This document shows positions 1 to 8,058 of a DNA stretch of 8,577 nucleotides, piece by piece; position 1 is the first letter of the stretch; each line of letters starts with the position of its first letter. The translations under genes were made by a program, and so were the position numbers. The stretch comes from Bacillota bacterium (GTDB lineage Bacteria; Bacillota; Clostridia; Acetivibrionales; DSM-1351): the NCBI GenBank assembly GCA_023436485.1, contig JAEZIU010000260.1:1-8577 (forward strand), given 5' to 3'. The notes below the pieces were generated by a model. The model saw only the letters and a list, made by a program, of their open reading frames with translations, was not told the origin of the DNA and searched no databases.

Positions 1-7
1 TACAACC

Positions 8-36
8 TTTACAAATGGGCAAAAAAATGATAGAAT
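8..36 (+). promoter_or_regulatory. Sigma-A-type promoter of nifJ
   Basis: A -35 box TTTACA (8-13) and a -10 box TAGAAT (31-36) are separated by exactly 17 bp; each differs from consensus at one position. Transcription would start near 43 and give a leader of about 40 nt that ends in the strong SD at 65-71. Position and spacing fit a vegetative promoter for nifJ alone. No operator is evident, but only 7 bases upstream of it are visible. Confidence 0.7.
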
Positions 37-80
37 ATGTCGTTGAATAGTGTTTTTAGTTATTAAGGAGGTAAGTTAAA

Positions 81-3000
81 ATGTCAAGACATAAACAATC
101 GATGGATGGCAATACAGCTGCCGCACATGTATCATATGCGTTTACTGATGTTGCTGCTATTTACCCAATCACACCTTCAAGCCCGATGGCCGATTCTGTT
201 GACCAATGGTCTGCTGCTGGTAGGGAAAATATTTTTGGTAGTCAGGTTAAAGTTGTTGAACTTCAGTCTGAGGCAGGAGCTGCAGGAACTGTTCATGGTT
301 CTTTAGCTGCAGGTGCTCTTACAACAACATTCACAGCTTCACAAGGTCTTCTTTTGATGATTCCTAACATGTATAAAATCGCAGGCGAATTACTTCCTAG
401 CGTATTTCACGTTTCTGCACGTACAGTTTCGACACATGCATTGAACATCTTTGGTGATCATAGTGACGTATATGCTTGCCGTCAAACTGGTTTTGCAATG
501 TTAGCTGAATCAAATCCACAAGAAGTAATGGATTTAAGTGCAGTTGCACATCTTGCAACTCTTGAAGGTAAAGTTCCTTTTATAAACTTCTTTGATGGTT
601 TCCGTACATCCCACGAAGTTCAGAAAATTGAAACATGGGATTATGCAGACTTAAAAGAAATGTGCGATATGGATTCCGTAAAGGCTTTCCGTGAGCATGC
701 ATTAAACCCTGAAAAGCCATCAATGCGTGGTTCACATGAAAATGGAGATATATTCTTCCAGCACCGTGAAGCATGTAATACTACATATGATAAATTACCG
801 GCTGTTGTTGAAAAATACATGGCTAAGGTAAACGCAAAACTCGGTACAAATTATGATTTATTTAACTATTACGGAGCACCGGATGCTGACCGTGTTATAG
901 TAGCTATGGGTTCGTTCTGTGATGTGGCTGAAGAAGTTATAGATTACTTAACAGCTGCAGGCGAGAAAGTTGGACTTATTAAGGTACGTTTGTATCGTCC
1001 ATGGGTTTCTAGCAGTCTTCTTAAGGTTCTTCCAAAGACAGTTAAGAAAATAGCTGTTCTTGACCGTACAAAGGAACCAGGATCATTGGGAGATCCATTG
1101 TATCTTGATGTTGCTACAACTCTTCGTGAAGCAGGACTTAATGATATAGTTATAACAAATGGTCGTTATGGTCTAGGTTCAAAGGACACTCCTCCTTCAT
1201 CAGCATTTGCAGTATTTACTGAATTGAAAAAGGATGCTCCTAAGCCACGTTTTACATTAGGTATCGTAGATGATGTTACACATCTAAGTTTGCCTGAAAT
1301 CAAGCCAGCTCCTATAACTGCAGCAGCAGGAACTGTTGAATGTAAGTTCTGGGGACTAGGTGGAGACGGAACTGTTGGTGCTAACAAGAATTCAACTAAG
1401 ATTATCGGTGACCACACTGAAAAATATATTCAGGCGTATTTCCAATATGACTCAAAGAAAACAGGTGGTGTAACTATTTCTCACCTTAGATTTGGTGATA
1501 AGCCAATCAAGAGTCCATATTACATAAATCAGGCTGACTTTGTTGCTTGTCACAACCCATCATACATAGTTAAAGGTTTCAAGATGGTTCAAGATGTTAA
1601 GCCAGGCGGAATCTTCATGATTAACTGTCAATGGTCTGATGAAGAATTAGATTCAAAATTAAACGCTGCTGCAAAGAAATATATTGCAGATAATAATATT
1701 CAGTTATATACAATCAATGCTATTGATAAAGCGGCTGAAATTGGTATGGGCAAACGTACCAACACTATCCTTCAATCAGCATTTTTCAAACTGGCAAGTG
1801 TAATGCCAATTGACGAAGCTATTAAATTCATGAAGGAAGCTGCTAAAAAGTCTTACGGCAAGAAGGGCGACGCTATTGTAGAAATGAACTACAAAGCTAT
1901 TGATGCAGGTGTAAGTGCACTTCATAAAGTTGAAGTTCCTGCTTCATGGTCAAATCCTGAAGCTGATGCTGTAGCACCTGAACTCACAGGTCGTCCTGAA
2001 TTAGTTGATATGGTTAAGAATCTGCTTAACCCAATAGCATTAATGGACGGCGATAGCCTTCCAGTATCTGCTTTTGCTGATATTGCTGACGGACAGTTCG
2101 AACAGGGTGCTTCTGCATATGAAAAACGTGGTACAGCAGTATTGGTTCCAGAATGGGATGCAAGTGCTTGTATCCAGTGTAATCAATGTGCATTTGTATG
2201 TTCACATGCAACTATTCGTCCATTCATGCTGAGTGCAGATGAAGTAAAGGCAGCACCTGCTAATATTAAATTAGCTGATACTAAGCCAAAAGCTAGTGAA
2301 TACAAATTTACTATGAGCGTATCTCCTCTGGATTGTATGGGTTGTGGTGAATGTATCACAGTATGTCCTGTTAAGGAAAAGGCAATCAAAATGGTACCTC
2401 AGGAATCACAAGCTGAAGAACAGCCAGTATTTGATTACCTGGTTGCAAACGTTGGCAAGAAACCTGGAATGCCTGCAGATACTACTGTTAAGGGTTCTCA
2501 GTTCAATCAGCCACTTCTCGAATTCTCAGGAAGCTGTGCAGGCTGTGCTGAAACATCATATGCTCGTTTGGTAACTCAGTTGTTCGGGGAACAAATGTAT
2601 ATTTCAAATGCTACAGGATGTTCTTCAATTTGGGGAGGTCCTGCTGCTACAAGTCCATATACAATAAATAAGGATTCAAAAATGGGTCCTGCTTGGTCAA
2701 ACTCATTGTTCGAAGATAACGCTGAGCATGGTTACGGTATGCAACTGGGACAGAAAGTTCTCCGTGATCAGGCGATAGCAAAGCTTGAAAAGATTGCTGT
2801 ATCCGATAAGGCTTCTGATGAAATGAAAGCAGCTATTGCTAAATTCATTGAGACAAAGGATATGACAAGAGAAAACACACCAGCTGCTAAGGCATTGGTT
2901 TCAGAACTTGAAAAAGCTGCTGCTGCAGGATGTGATCTTTCCAAGGAAATACTTGAAAAGAAACAGTACCTTGCTAAGAAATCTGTATGGATTCTTGGTG

Positions 3001-3632
3001 GTGACGGATGGGCATATGATATCGGATTCGGTGGACTTGACCATGTACTCGCTTCAGGTGAAAATGTAAACGTTATGGTATTTGATACAGAAATGTACTC
3101 AAATACAGGCGGACAGTTATCAAAGGCATCAAATATCGGTGAAGTTTGTCAGTTTGCTGCAACTGGTAAGGATATAGGCAAGAAGAGTCTTGCAGAAATC
3201 GCTATGAGTTATGGTTACGTTTATGTAGCACAGATTGCTCTTGGTGCTAATCCAAATCAGACAATTAAAGTAATTGCTGAAGCAGAAGCTTATAACGGAC
3301 CATCATTGATTATCGGTTACGCTCCTTGTGAACTCCACGGAGTTAAGGGCGGTATGAACCACTGTCAGGATGAAATGAAGAAAGCTGTTTCTGCTGGTTA
3401 CTGGAATCTCTTCTCATTCAACCCTGCTCTCAAGGCAGAAGGAAAGAATCCGTTTACTTTGACTTCCAAGCCGGGTGACGGAACATATCAAGAGTTCCTA
3501 AATAACGAAACACGTTATACTCGTTTACAGCGTGCATTCCCTGAGCGTGCGGAAAAACTCTTCCAAGAATCAGAGATAGCTGCTAAGGAACGTTATGAAC
3601 ATTTATTAAAGTTGGTAGAGCTTTATAAATAA
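81..3632 (+). CDS. nifJ: Pyruvate:ferredoxin (flavodoxin) oxidoreductase, single-chain type
   Basis: Oxidises pyruvate with CoA to acetyl-CoA and CO2, passing electrons to ferredoxin; cytoplasmic, thiamine-diphosphate and iron-sulfur dependent, and the main pyruvate-using step in many clostridia. At 1183 residues it has the full length of the fused one-subunit family. The N-terminal pyruvate-binding domain has YPITPSSPM (28-36), and T31, E64 and R114 fall at the positions known as active-site residues in the Desulfovibrio enzyme. Two [4Fe-4S] sites of ferredoxin type are seen at C697/C700/C703/C707 and C752/C755/C758/C762. The proximal cluster ligands are probably C819, C822, C847 and C1083. 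The thiamine-diphosphate site shows GDG (974-976) and YSNTGG with N1008. The ATG start follows AAGGAGG (65-71) at 9 nt. Arginine is encoded by CGT in 24 of 28 cases, a sign of very high expression. The gene is intact and stands alone between its own promoter and terminator. Confidence 0.97.
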   Translation: MSRHKQSMDGNTAAAHVSYAFTDVAAIYPITPSSPMADSVDQWSAAGRENIFGSQVKVVELQSEAGAAGTVHGSLAAGALTTTFTASQGLLLMIPNMYKIAGELLPSVFHVSARTVSTHALNIFGDHSDVYACRQTGFAMLAESNPQEVMDLSAVAHLATLEGKVPFINFFDGFRTSHEVQKIETWDYADLKEMCDMDSVKAFREHALNPEKPSMRGSHENGDIFFQHREACNTTYDKLPAVVEKYMAKVNAKLGTNYDLFNYYGAPDADRVIVAMGSFCDVAEEVIDYLTAAGEKVGLIKVRLYRPWVSSSLLKVLPKTVKKIAVLDRTKEPGSLGDPLYLDVATTLREAGLNDIVITNGRYGLGSKDTPPSSAFAVFTELKKDAPKPRFTLGIVDDVTHLSLPEIKPAPITAAAGTVECKFWGLGGDGTVGANKNSTKIIGDHTEKYIQAYFQYDSKKTGGVTISHLRFGDKPIKSPYYINQADFVACHNPSYIVKGFKMVQDVKPGGIFMINCQWSDEELDSKLNAAAKKYIADNNIQLYTINAIDKAAEIGMGKRTNTILQSAFFKLASVMPIDEAIKFMKEAAKKSYGKKGDAIVEMNYKAIDAGVSALHKVEVPASWSNPEADAVAPELTGRPELVDMVKNLLNPIALMDGDSLPVSAFADIADGQFEQGASAYEKRGTAVLVPEWDASACIQCNQCAFVCSHATIRPFMLSADEVKAAPANIKLADTKPKASEYKFTMSVSPLDCMGCGECITVCPVKEKAIKMVPQESQAEEQPVFDYLVANVGKKPGMPADTTVKGSQFNQPLLEFSGSCAGCAETSYARLVTQLFGEQMYISNATGCSSIWGGPAATSPYTINKDSKMGPAWSNSLFEDNAEHGYGMQLGQKVLRDQAIAKLEKIAVSDKASDEMKAAIAKFIETKDMTRENTPAAKALVSELEKAAAAGCDLSKEILEKKQYLAKKSVWILGGDGWAYDIGFGGLDHVLASGENVNVMVFDTEMYSNTGGQLSKASNIGEVCQFAATGKDIGKKSLAEIAMSYGYVYVAQIALGANPNQTIKVIAEAEAYNGPSLIIGYAPCELHGVKGGMNHCQDEMKKAVSAGYWNLFSFNPALKAEGKNPFTLTSKPGDGTYQEFLNNETRYTRLQRAFPERAEKLFQESEIAAKERYEHLLKLVELYK

Positions 3633-3650
3633 TATATTTTAAAAGCTTAA

Positions 3651-3684
3651 AACCCGTCGGATATTAAATCCGGCGGGTTTTTTT
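3651..3684 (+). terminator. Intrinsic terminator of nifJ
   Basis: A 12-bp stem, AACCCGTCGGAT (3651-3662) with ATCCGGCGGGTT (3668-3679), contains one G-T pair and closes a 5-nt ATTAA loop. A run of seven T covers 3678-3684. It begins 18 nt after the nifJ stop codon and should end that transcript, separating nifJ from the following genes. Confidence 0.92.
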
Positions 3685-3699
3685 CGTCTTTTGAAGAGT

Positions 3700-3728
3700 T
3701 TGATTGTATGAATACTGTTTAATAAGAT
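3700..3728 (+). promoter_or_regulatory. Weak candidate promoter of the glycosyltransferase gene
   Basis: TTGATT (3700-3705) and TAAGAT (3723-3728) are 17 bp apart; each matches the sigma-A consensus at four of six positions. It is the best vegetative-type candidate in the short gap after the nifJ terminator. Transcription would start near 3735, inside the left arm of the inverted repeat at 3727-3758, so an RNA hairpin and this promoter could not both operate in full. Confidence 0.25.
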
Positions 3729-3758
3729 AACACTTTTACAAGGGGGTGAAAGTGTTAT
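3727..3758 (+). promoter_or_regulatory. Hairpin enclosing the ribosome binding site
   Basis: ATAACACTTTTAC (3727-3739) pairs with GTGAAAGTGTTAT (3746-3758) over 13 positions, the outer ten perfect and one inner G-T pair, leaving the loop AAGGGG. The right arm ends at the base before the ATG at 3759. The SD sequence AAGGGGGTGA (3740-3749) is split between the loop and the inner stem. In RNA this would limit ribosome access. In DNA the same repeat could be an operator. No T-run follows, so it is not an intrinsic terminator. The pairing is visible; any regulatory role is inferred. Confidence 0.55.
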
Positions 3759-4967
3759 ATGAAAAATATATATGCAATATTTGTTCTAGCCTTGATTTTG
3801 ATAACTACAATACTAAAACTTTTACTGATTTTTAACTATCCTCAGATACTATCGGTTCACAGTGATGATATAAATTATTATATGAGTGCAGTATATTTTT
3901 TAAAGAGAGGGATTCTCACATACAGAACTTTTAATGAAGCTACGGTTTTTATAATGCCTTTGTATCCTCTTTTTCTTAGTGGGGTATTAAAGATATTCGG
4001 AATAGGAGTTTGGGGACTCCAGGCTGTCAGAATAGTTCAAACAGGGTTATCTGCACTAAGTATTATATTTGTGTATTTAACAGCCAATAAACTATTTAAT
4101 AAAAAAGCTGCGTTGATATCAGCCGCAATATTTTCCTTTTACCCTCCCAACCTTGTAACGCCGGGATATATTCTTACAGAGTGCATTTTTACTTTTATAC
4201 TGCTGGCGCTAATATATTTTTCTTTTAAATTTGCTGATAATCTTAGTATTTCAAAGGTTTTTATTTTAAGTTTGATTTGGGTACTTGCAGTTTTTTGCAG
4301 ACCAACGGTGTTATTCTACCCTTGCTTCTACTTGCTATATTTATTTATTAACAAATACAGGAGTCTGGCTGAGTGTATAAAATTTGCTGTTACAATGGCA
4401 TTAATATTTATATTGATTGCTCTTCCGTGGTGGGTAAGGAACTATAATGAATATCAAACGTTTATTCCTCTAACGGTGTCAAGTGGGAATCCACTTTTGC
4501 AGGGCACATATATAAACTACATACAAACTACTGAGAATAAAACAAATTATGAGGTTGGAAAAACAACTCTGGAGACAGACAATATAGAGCGTAATGCTGC
4601 ATACAAAAGAATCCGGGAAGGTTTTAAAAATCATTTCTTAAAGTACTTATGCTGGTATACACTTGGAAAGACGTTTTATTTCTGGGCACTTCCTTTTTAT
4701 TGGATTGATGTAATGGGTATAAGTTATTGGTTGGCAGTAGTTTACCACATCTTTATTCTAATTTCAGCTGCATGTGCCATTTTTAAGGGTATAAAAGAGA
4801 GGCTGTTTATGAAATGCAGTCTTATTGTCTTTATTGCATTATACTTTAATTTTGTATACTGTGTATATATGTCCTTTGACCGGTATGCATACCCGATTAT
4901 AGGAGTCATATGTATTTATTGCGGAGTTGCATTTGTAGGCAGTAAAAATATAAAAAATAAGTTTTAA
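3759..4967 (+). CDS. GT-C fold membrane glycosyltransferase, GT39/PMT-like
   Basis: A 402-residue multi-pass membrane protein, probably transferring a sugar from a polyprenyl-phosphate donor to a surface acceptor outside the membrane. About ten or eleven hydrophobic segments can be seen, roughly at 4-26, 84-108, 117-132, 137-157, 165-184, 186-197, 206-224, 303-317, 321-343, 353-371 and 377-394. As in GT-C enzymes, the first extracytoplasmic loop has an acidic pair (D36-D37 in HSDDINYY). It is followed by PLYPLFLS (68-74 region), TE at 140-141, PWWVRNY (223-229) and a late DRYAYP (374-379), all familiar from the PMT_2/ArnT-like family. The longest non-membrane stretch is about 225-300. The ATG follows an SD held in a hairpin. 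No terminator separates it from the CotS-like gene 144 nt downstream, so the two may act together in surface or spore glycosylation. Only 1 of 11 Arg codons is CGT, unlike nifJ. The acceptor and sugar cannot be told from sequence. Confidence 0.8.
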   Translation: MKNIYAIFVLALILITTILKLLLIFNYPQILSVHSDDINYYMSAVYFLKRGILTYRTFNEATVFIMPLYPLFLSGVLKIFGIGVWGLQAVRIVQTGLSALSIIFVYLTANKLFNKKAALISAAIFSFYPPNLVTPGYILTECIFTFILLALIYFSFKFADNLSISKVFILSLIWVLAVFCRPTVLFYPCFYLLYLFINKYRSLAECIKFAVTMALIFILIALPWWVRNYNEYQTFIPLTVSSGNPLLQGTYINYIQTTENKTNYEVGKTTLETDNIERNAAYKRIREGFKNHFLKYLCWYTLGKTFYFWALPFYWIDVMGISYWLAVVYHIFILISAACAIFKGIKERLFMKCSLIVFIALYFNFVYCVYMSFDRYAYPIIGVICIYCGVAFVGSKNIKNKF

Positions 4968-5111
4968 TTCTACAAATCCCATACTTTTCATATAATCTAG
5001 TATCACATTTTGCTTAATAGTCATTTTATGATGTAAAGATATTGTTATTAAATATAATGTACACGCTATAAAGGTGCGTACTACCGGAAAAAATAGCTCT
5101 TGGAGGGCATT

Positions 5112-6095
5112 ATGAATGAATTTGAAAAGGAATTGCAATTAAATTATAATCTCAAAATTAAAAATTTAAATAACTTCAGGGATATGTTTCTGGCTGATAC
5201 CGATACCGGTAGAAAACTTGTAAAGATATCATCGGTTAAGCAGGAAAGAATCAATTTCATAGGGGAAGTAAAAGAACATTTGTTTAATAACGGGTTTATA
5301 CATATTGACAGAAATATCCCTACTGTTAAAGGTGACTATAGTATGCAGCTAAACGATCAGACTGTATATATAACCGATCATATAGAAGGAAGGGAATGTA
5401 ATCTTGACAACAGAGAGGAAACAATAGGATGTGCAGGGTTGCTTGCTAAAATGCACAGGGCTTCATATGGGTTTGTGTGCTCTGAAAATAGCTATGGCAG
5501 AAGTGAGCTGGGGAGGATGCCGGGAAGCTACAGAAAACGTTTAGATGAAATTAAGAAGCTTAAGAAGAATGCTCAAAAGGGAAAAATGAAATTTGACAAT
5601 CTGGTGACTAAGAATATCGACTATTTTTATGATGTTGGAGAAAAAGCGTTAGGTCTGCTTCTTGCATCCGATTATTACGAGCTTGTGGAAGAAGCTCAAA
5701 AAAACAGAACAATTTCTCATCATGATTTCAACCATCATAATATTTATTTGCAGAATGATGAGATGTTTCTGATTAATTTTGAATATTGCTGCTATGATTT
5801 GAAAGTCTATGACCTGGTTAATCTTCTACGAAGGAAAATGCGTAAGTGTAACTGGGATATACGAGAGGCAGCCGTTATACTAAATGAATACAGTCGGTAT
5901 GAAACTTTAAGTCAAAGTGATATGAATCTCATGAAAATCATGCTAATGTTTCCGCAGAAGTTCTGGAGAGTAATAAATAAGTACTATAACAGCAGGAAAA
6001 GCTGGTCTGAACAAAGTTATTTACTTAGAATACAGGAAGTTATTGATGAGGCACAATGCCACCGAATATTTTTGGAGAAATTTAATGTATTATGA
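5112..6095 (+). CDS. CotS-family spore coat protein (APH/kinase-like fold)
   Basis: A 327-residue soluble protein of the CotS/CotI/YtaA group, which has the fold of aminoglycoside phosphotransferases and choline kinases and is found in spore coats. Visible landmarks are a probable nucleotide-binding lysine (K38 in KLVKIS), a helix-C type glutamate near E52, the catalytic-loop pattern HHDFNHHN with D205 and N210, and the later D234 in VYDLVNLL. The metal-binding Asp expected in the following DF-x-Y motif is Asn: INFEYC (221-226) where relatives usually have IDFDYC. N222 is AAT, one base from GAT. Catalysis may therefore be weak or absent. An in-frame TTG at 5100 would add four residues, but it overlaps the SD GGAGGG (5102-5107), which points to the ATG at 5112. 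The gene follows the glycosyltransferase, suggesting a linked surface or spore role. Length matches the family. Confidence 0.8.
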   Translation: MNEFEKELQLNYNLKIKNLNNFRDMFLADTDTGRKLVKISSVKQERINFIGEVKEHLFNNGFIHIDRNIPTVKGDYSMQLNDQTVYITDHIEGRECNLDNREETIGCAGLLAKMHRASYGFVCSENSYGRSELGRMPGSYRKRLDEIKKLKKNAQKGKMKFDNLVTKNIDYFYDVGEKALGLLLASDYYELVEEAQKNRTISHHDFNHHNIYLQNDEMFLINFEYCCYDLKVYDLVNLLRRKMRKCNWDIREAAVILNEYSRYETLSQSDMNLMKIMLMFPQKFWRVINKYYNSRKSWSEQSYLLRIQEVIDEAQCHRIFLEKFNVL

Positions 6096-6177
6096 ATATG
6101 AAGCACCGATTAGTATTGTGCATAAGTACAGCAGAGAACACATAGAAATCATTGCAGTTCTTTTGAGATTTATATAG
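6085..6177 (+). CDS. Candidate 30-residue small ORF overlapping the CotS-like gene end
   Basis: An ATG at 6085 opens a 30-codon frame, +1 relative to the upstream gene, overlapping its last 11 bases and ending at TAG. It starts MYYEYEAPISIVHKYS and ends in the hydrophobic run IIAVLLRFI. GGAGA (6074-6078) lies 6 nt before the ATG, so translation by coupling is possible. I recognise no family. It could be a small protein, the remnant of a longer gene, or chance. Its size gives little statistical support. Confidence 0.22.
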   Translation: MYYEYEAPISIVHKYSREHIEIIAVLLRFI

Positions 6178-6214
6178 TTAAACCTCAGTGATTGAATAAA
6201 AAAATGAAAAAATT

Positions 6215-6240
6215 AGACCGGCGCCTTAAAGGGCCGGTCT
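6215..6240. terminator. Hairpin terminator between convergent genes
   Basis: AGACCGGC (6215-6222) pairs perfectly with GCCGGTCT (6233-6240), and CC (6224-6225) can pair with GG (6231-6232) around a TTAAA loop, with G6223 bulged. Read on the minus strand, the stem is followed by AATTTTTTC and then another T-run, giving a good intrinsic terminator 22 nt after the fhs stop. On the plus strand the tail is only TTTAAC and an AT-rich stretch, so termination of the CotS-like transcript is likely weaker. Confidence 0.8.
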
Positions 6241-6261
6241 TTAACATTTATTCTTGATTTA

Positions 6262-7932
6262 TTAGAATAGTCCTGTAATAACACCTGTATCATCTATGTC
6301 AATTCTCTCGGCTGCCGGTACCTTTGGCAGACCGGGCATAGTCATTATATCTCCGGTAAGGACTACAATGAATCCGGCTCCTGCGGAAATTCGAACCTCT
6401 TTTACTGTAACATCAAAATCCTGAGGCCTGCCAAGAAGTTGAGGATTGTCAGATAATGAGTATTGTGTCTTTGCCATACAAATTGGAAGTCTGTCCAGAC
6501 CCATTTCTTCTATTTTAGCAATAGATTTTTCTGCAGCAGCATTATAAATAACATTCCTGCCACCGTAAATCTTTGAAACTATCTGCTGCACCTTTTCCTT
6601 TATAGGGAGCTTTTCATCATAAATAGGTGCAAAATTGGAAACCGTAGAATCAGTAAGAGCAACAAGTTTTTCTGCCAGCTCTATTCCGCCTTGTCCACCA
6701 TTTAAAAATACATCTGAGAATGCAACCTCAACACCCAAGGAGCTACATTTCTCCTTAACAAGTTGAATTTCAGCCTCGGTATCGGTATCAAAATGATTAA
6801 TTGCGACCATAACGGGGACTCCAAACTTTTTGAGATTTTCGATGTGTTTTTCTGCATTTGCAAAACCTATGGATAAAGCGTCAATATTTTCTTCTTTGAG
6901 GTCTTCTTTTTTTATACCGCCGTTATACTTCAGGGCTCTTATTGTAGCCACAAGAATAACTGCATCCGGTTTGAAGCCTGCAAATCTGCACTTGATGTCA
7001 AAGAATTTTTCTGCTCCAAGGTCAGCACCGAAGCCTGCTTCGGTAATAACGTAGTCCGCCATTTTCAGCGCCAGTTTTGTAGCAGAAATACTATTACATC
7101 CGTGAGCAATATTCGCAAAAGGTCCACCGTGCATTAAAGCAGGAGTTCCTTCAAGGGTCTGCACAAGATTAGGCTTAATGGCATCTTTAAGCAGCAAGGT
7201 CATTGCACCGTCAACCTTCAGGTCATGTGCAGTAACTGGCGTTCCTTCGTAAGTGTAACCGATAATTATACGTCCGAGTCTTTTTTTGAGATCTGTAATA
7301 TCAAGAGCAAGGCAGAGTATCGCCATTATTTCTGAGGCAACAGTGATATTGAAGCCGTCTTCTCTGGGGACTCCATTTATTTTTCCACCAAGCCCTACAA
7401 TTACGTTTCTCAGAGCTCTGTCATTCATGTCCATACAGCGCTTCCAGACAATTTGTCGCGGATCAATATTTAATGTATTTCCCTGTTGAAGATGGTTGTC
7501 TATAGCCGCGGAAAGCAAGTTATTTGCAGCGGTTATTGCATGCATGTCACCTGTGAAGTGAAGGTTAATGTCTTCCATGGGAACAACCTGGGCATAGCCA
7601 CCTCCGGCAGCTCCTCCCTTAATACCCATTACAGGGCCCAAAGAAGGTTCTCTTAATGCTATAACTGCGTTTTTGCCAATCCTCGTCATAGCTTGACCAA
7701 GACCTACAGTAGTTGTTGTTTTTCCTTCTCCGGCGGGAGTAGGGTTTATAGCAGTGACAAGAACCAGTTTTCCGTCCTTTTTATCCTTTACCTTGTCCCA
7801 CAGCTTATCTGATAACTTGGCTTTGTACTTACCATAGAACTTAAGATCTTCGGTATCAATACCAAGATTTTTCGCTATATCTGCAATATGCTGCATTTTA
7901 CATTCCTGAGCAATTTGTATATCGGTTTGCAA
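6262..7932 (-). CDS. fhs: Formate-tetrahydrofolate ligase
   Basis: Joins formate to tetrahydrofolate using ATP, giving 10-formyl-tetrahydrofolate; a cytoplasmic enzyme feeding the one-carbon pool for purines, formyl-methionine and serine/glycine exchange, and the formate step of the Wood-Ljungdahl pathway where that exists. The 556-residue length is standard for the bacterial single-function enzyme. A P-loop TPAGEGKT is at 65-72, the family signature GIKGGAAGGGY at 103-113 and the second signature VATIRALKYNGG at 328-339. Translation should start at the TTG at 7932: it follows a strong SD, and the resulting MQTDIQIAQE matches the usual family N-terminus, while the next Met (codon 13) would remove it. 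The gene is monocistronic, with its own promoter and a hairpin terminator. Its presence alone does not make the organism an acetogen, since other pathway genes are not in view. Confidence 0.97.
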   Translation of the reverse strand: MQTDIQIAQECKMQHIADIAKNLGIDTEDLKFYGKYKAKLSDKLWDKVKDKKDGKLVLVTAINPTPAGEGKTTTTVGLGQAMTRIGKNAVIALREPSLGPVMGIKGGAAGGGYAQVVPMEDINLHFTGDMHAITAANNLLSAAIDNHLQQGNTLNIDPRQIVWKRCMDMNDRALRNVIVGLGGKINGVPREDGFNITVASEIMAILCLALDITDLKKRLGRIIIGYTYEGTPVTAHDLKVDGAMTLLLKDAIKPNLVQTLEGTPALMHGGPFANIAHGCNSISATKLALKMADYVITEAGFGADLGAEKFFDIKCRFAGFKPDAVILVATIRALKYNGGIKKEDLKEENIDALSIGFANAEKHIENLKKFGVPVMVAINHFDTDTEAEIQLVKEKCSSLGVEVAFSDVFLNGGQGGIELAEKLVALTDSTVSNFAPIYDEKLPIKEKVQQIVSKIYGGRNVIYNAAAEKSIAKIEEMGLDRLPICMAKTQYSLSDNPQLLGRPQDFDVTVKEVRISAGAGFIVVLTGDIMTMPGLPKVPAAERIDIDDTGVITGLF

Positions 7933-7938
7933 TATTAA

Positions 7939-7949
7939 CTTCCCCTTCC
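7939..7949 (-). promoter_or_regulatory. Ribosome binding site that fixes the TTG start of fhs
   Basis: Read on the minus strand this is GGAAGGGGAAG, whose AAGGGG core (7942-7947) lies 9 nt before the TTG. No comparable SD precedes the ATG at codon 13, so the SD supports the TTG start. Confidence 0.75.
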
Positions 7950-8024
7950 ATATACTTTTATTATTTATAAATACATTATTTTTATATATATCAAGATTGG
8001 AATAATTAACTTAAATACGAAAAT

Positions 8025-8053
8025 ATTATATAACTTAAATAGACTTGACACAA
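8025..8053 (-). promoter_or_regulatory. Sigma-A-type promoter of fhs
   Basis: On the minus strand TTGTGT (8053-8048) and a perfect TATAAT (8030-8025) are separated by 17 bp. Transcription would begin near 8018, leaving a leader of about 86 nt that is very AT-rich. That leader has no obvious folate riboswitch or other structured element. It lies back to back with the plus-strand candidate promoter at 8059-8087. Confidence 0.6.
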
Positions 8054-8058
8054 TAGTT

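Noticed and set aside
1166..1417. Open frames of 60-85 codons on the minus strand inside nifJ, here and near 580-774, 2026-2211 and 2183-2389.
   Set aside because: All lie inside a well-supported gene with clear family motifs, and none shows an SD or family resemblance.
4989..4996. CATATAAT before the CotS-like gene, similar to a sigma-E -10 box.
   Set aside because: No acceptable sigma-E or sigma-K -35 element lies at the right distance, and such patterns are frequent in this AT-rich gap.
4839..5138. A 99-codon minus-strand open frame between the glycosyltransferase and CotS-like genes.
   Set aside because: It overlaps the ends of two convincing plus-strand genes, has no recognisable motif, and is a by-product of AT-rich DNA.
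7966..7994. A second minus-strand promoter for fhs using TTGATA (7994-7989) and a TATAAA-like box.
   Set aside because: Spacing of 19 bp is poor and the region is low complexity. The TTGTGT-17-TATAAT pair upstream is better.
7933..8018. Possible folate riboswitch in the fhs leader.
   Set aside because: The leader is almost entirely A and T with only a small self-complementary TATTTATAAATA. The conserved paired elements of tetrahydrofolate riboswitches are absent.
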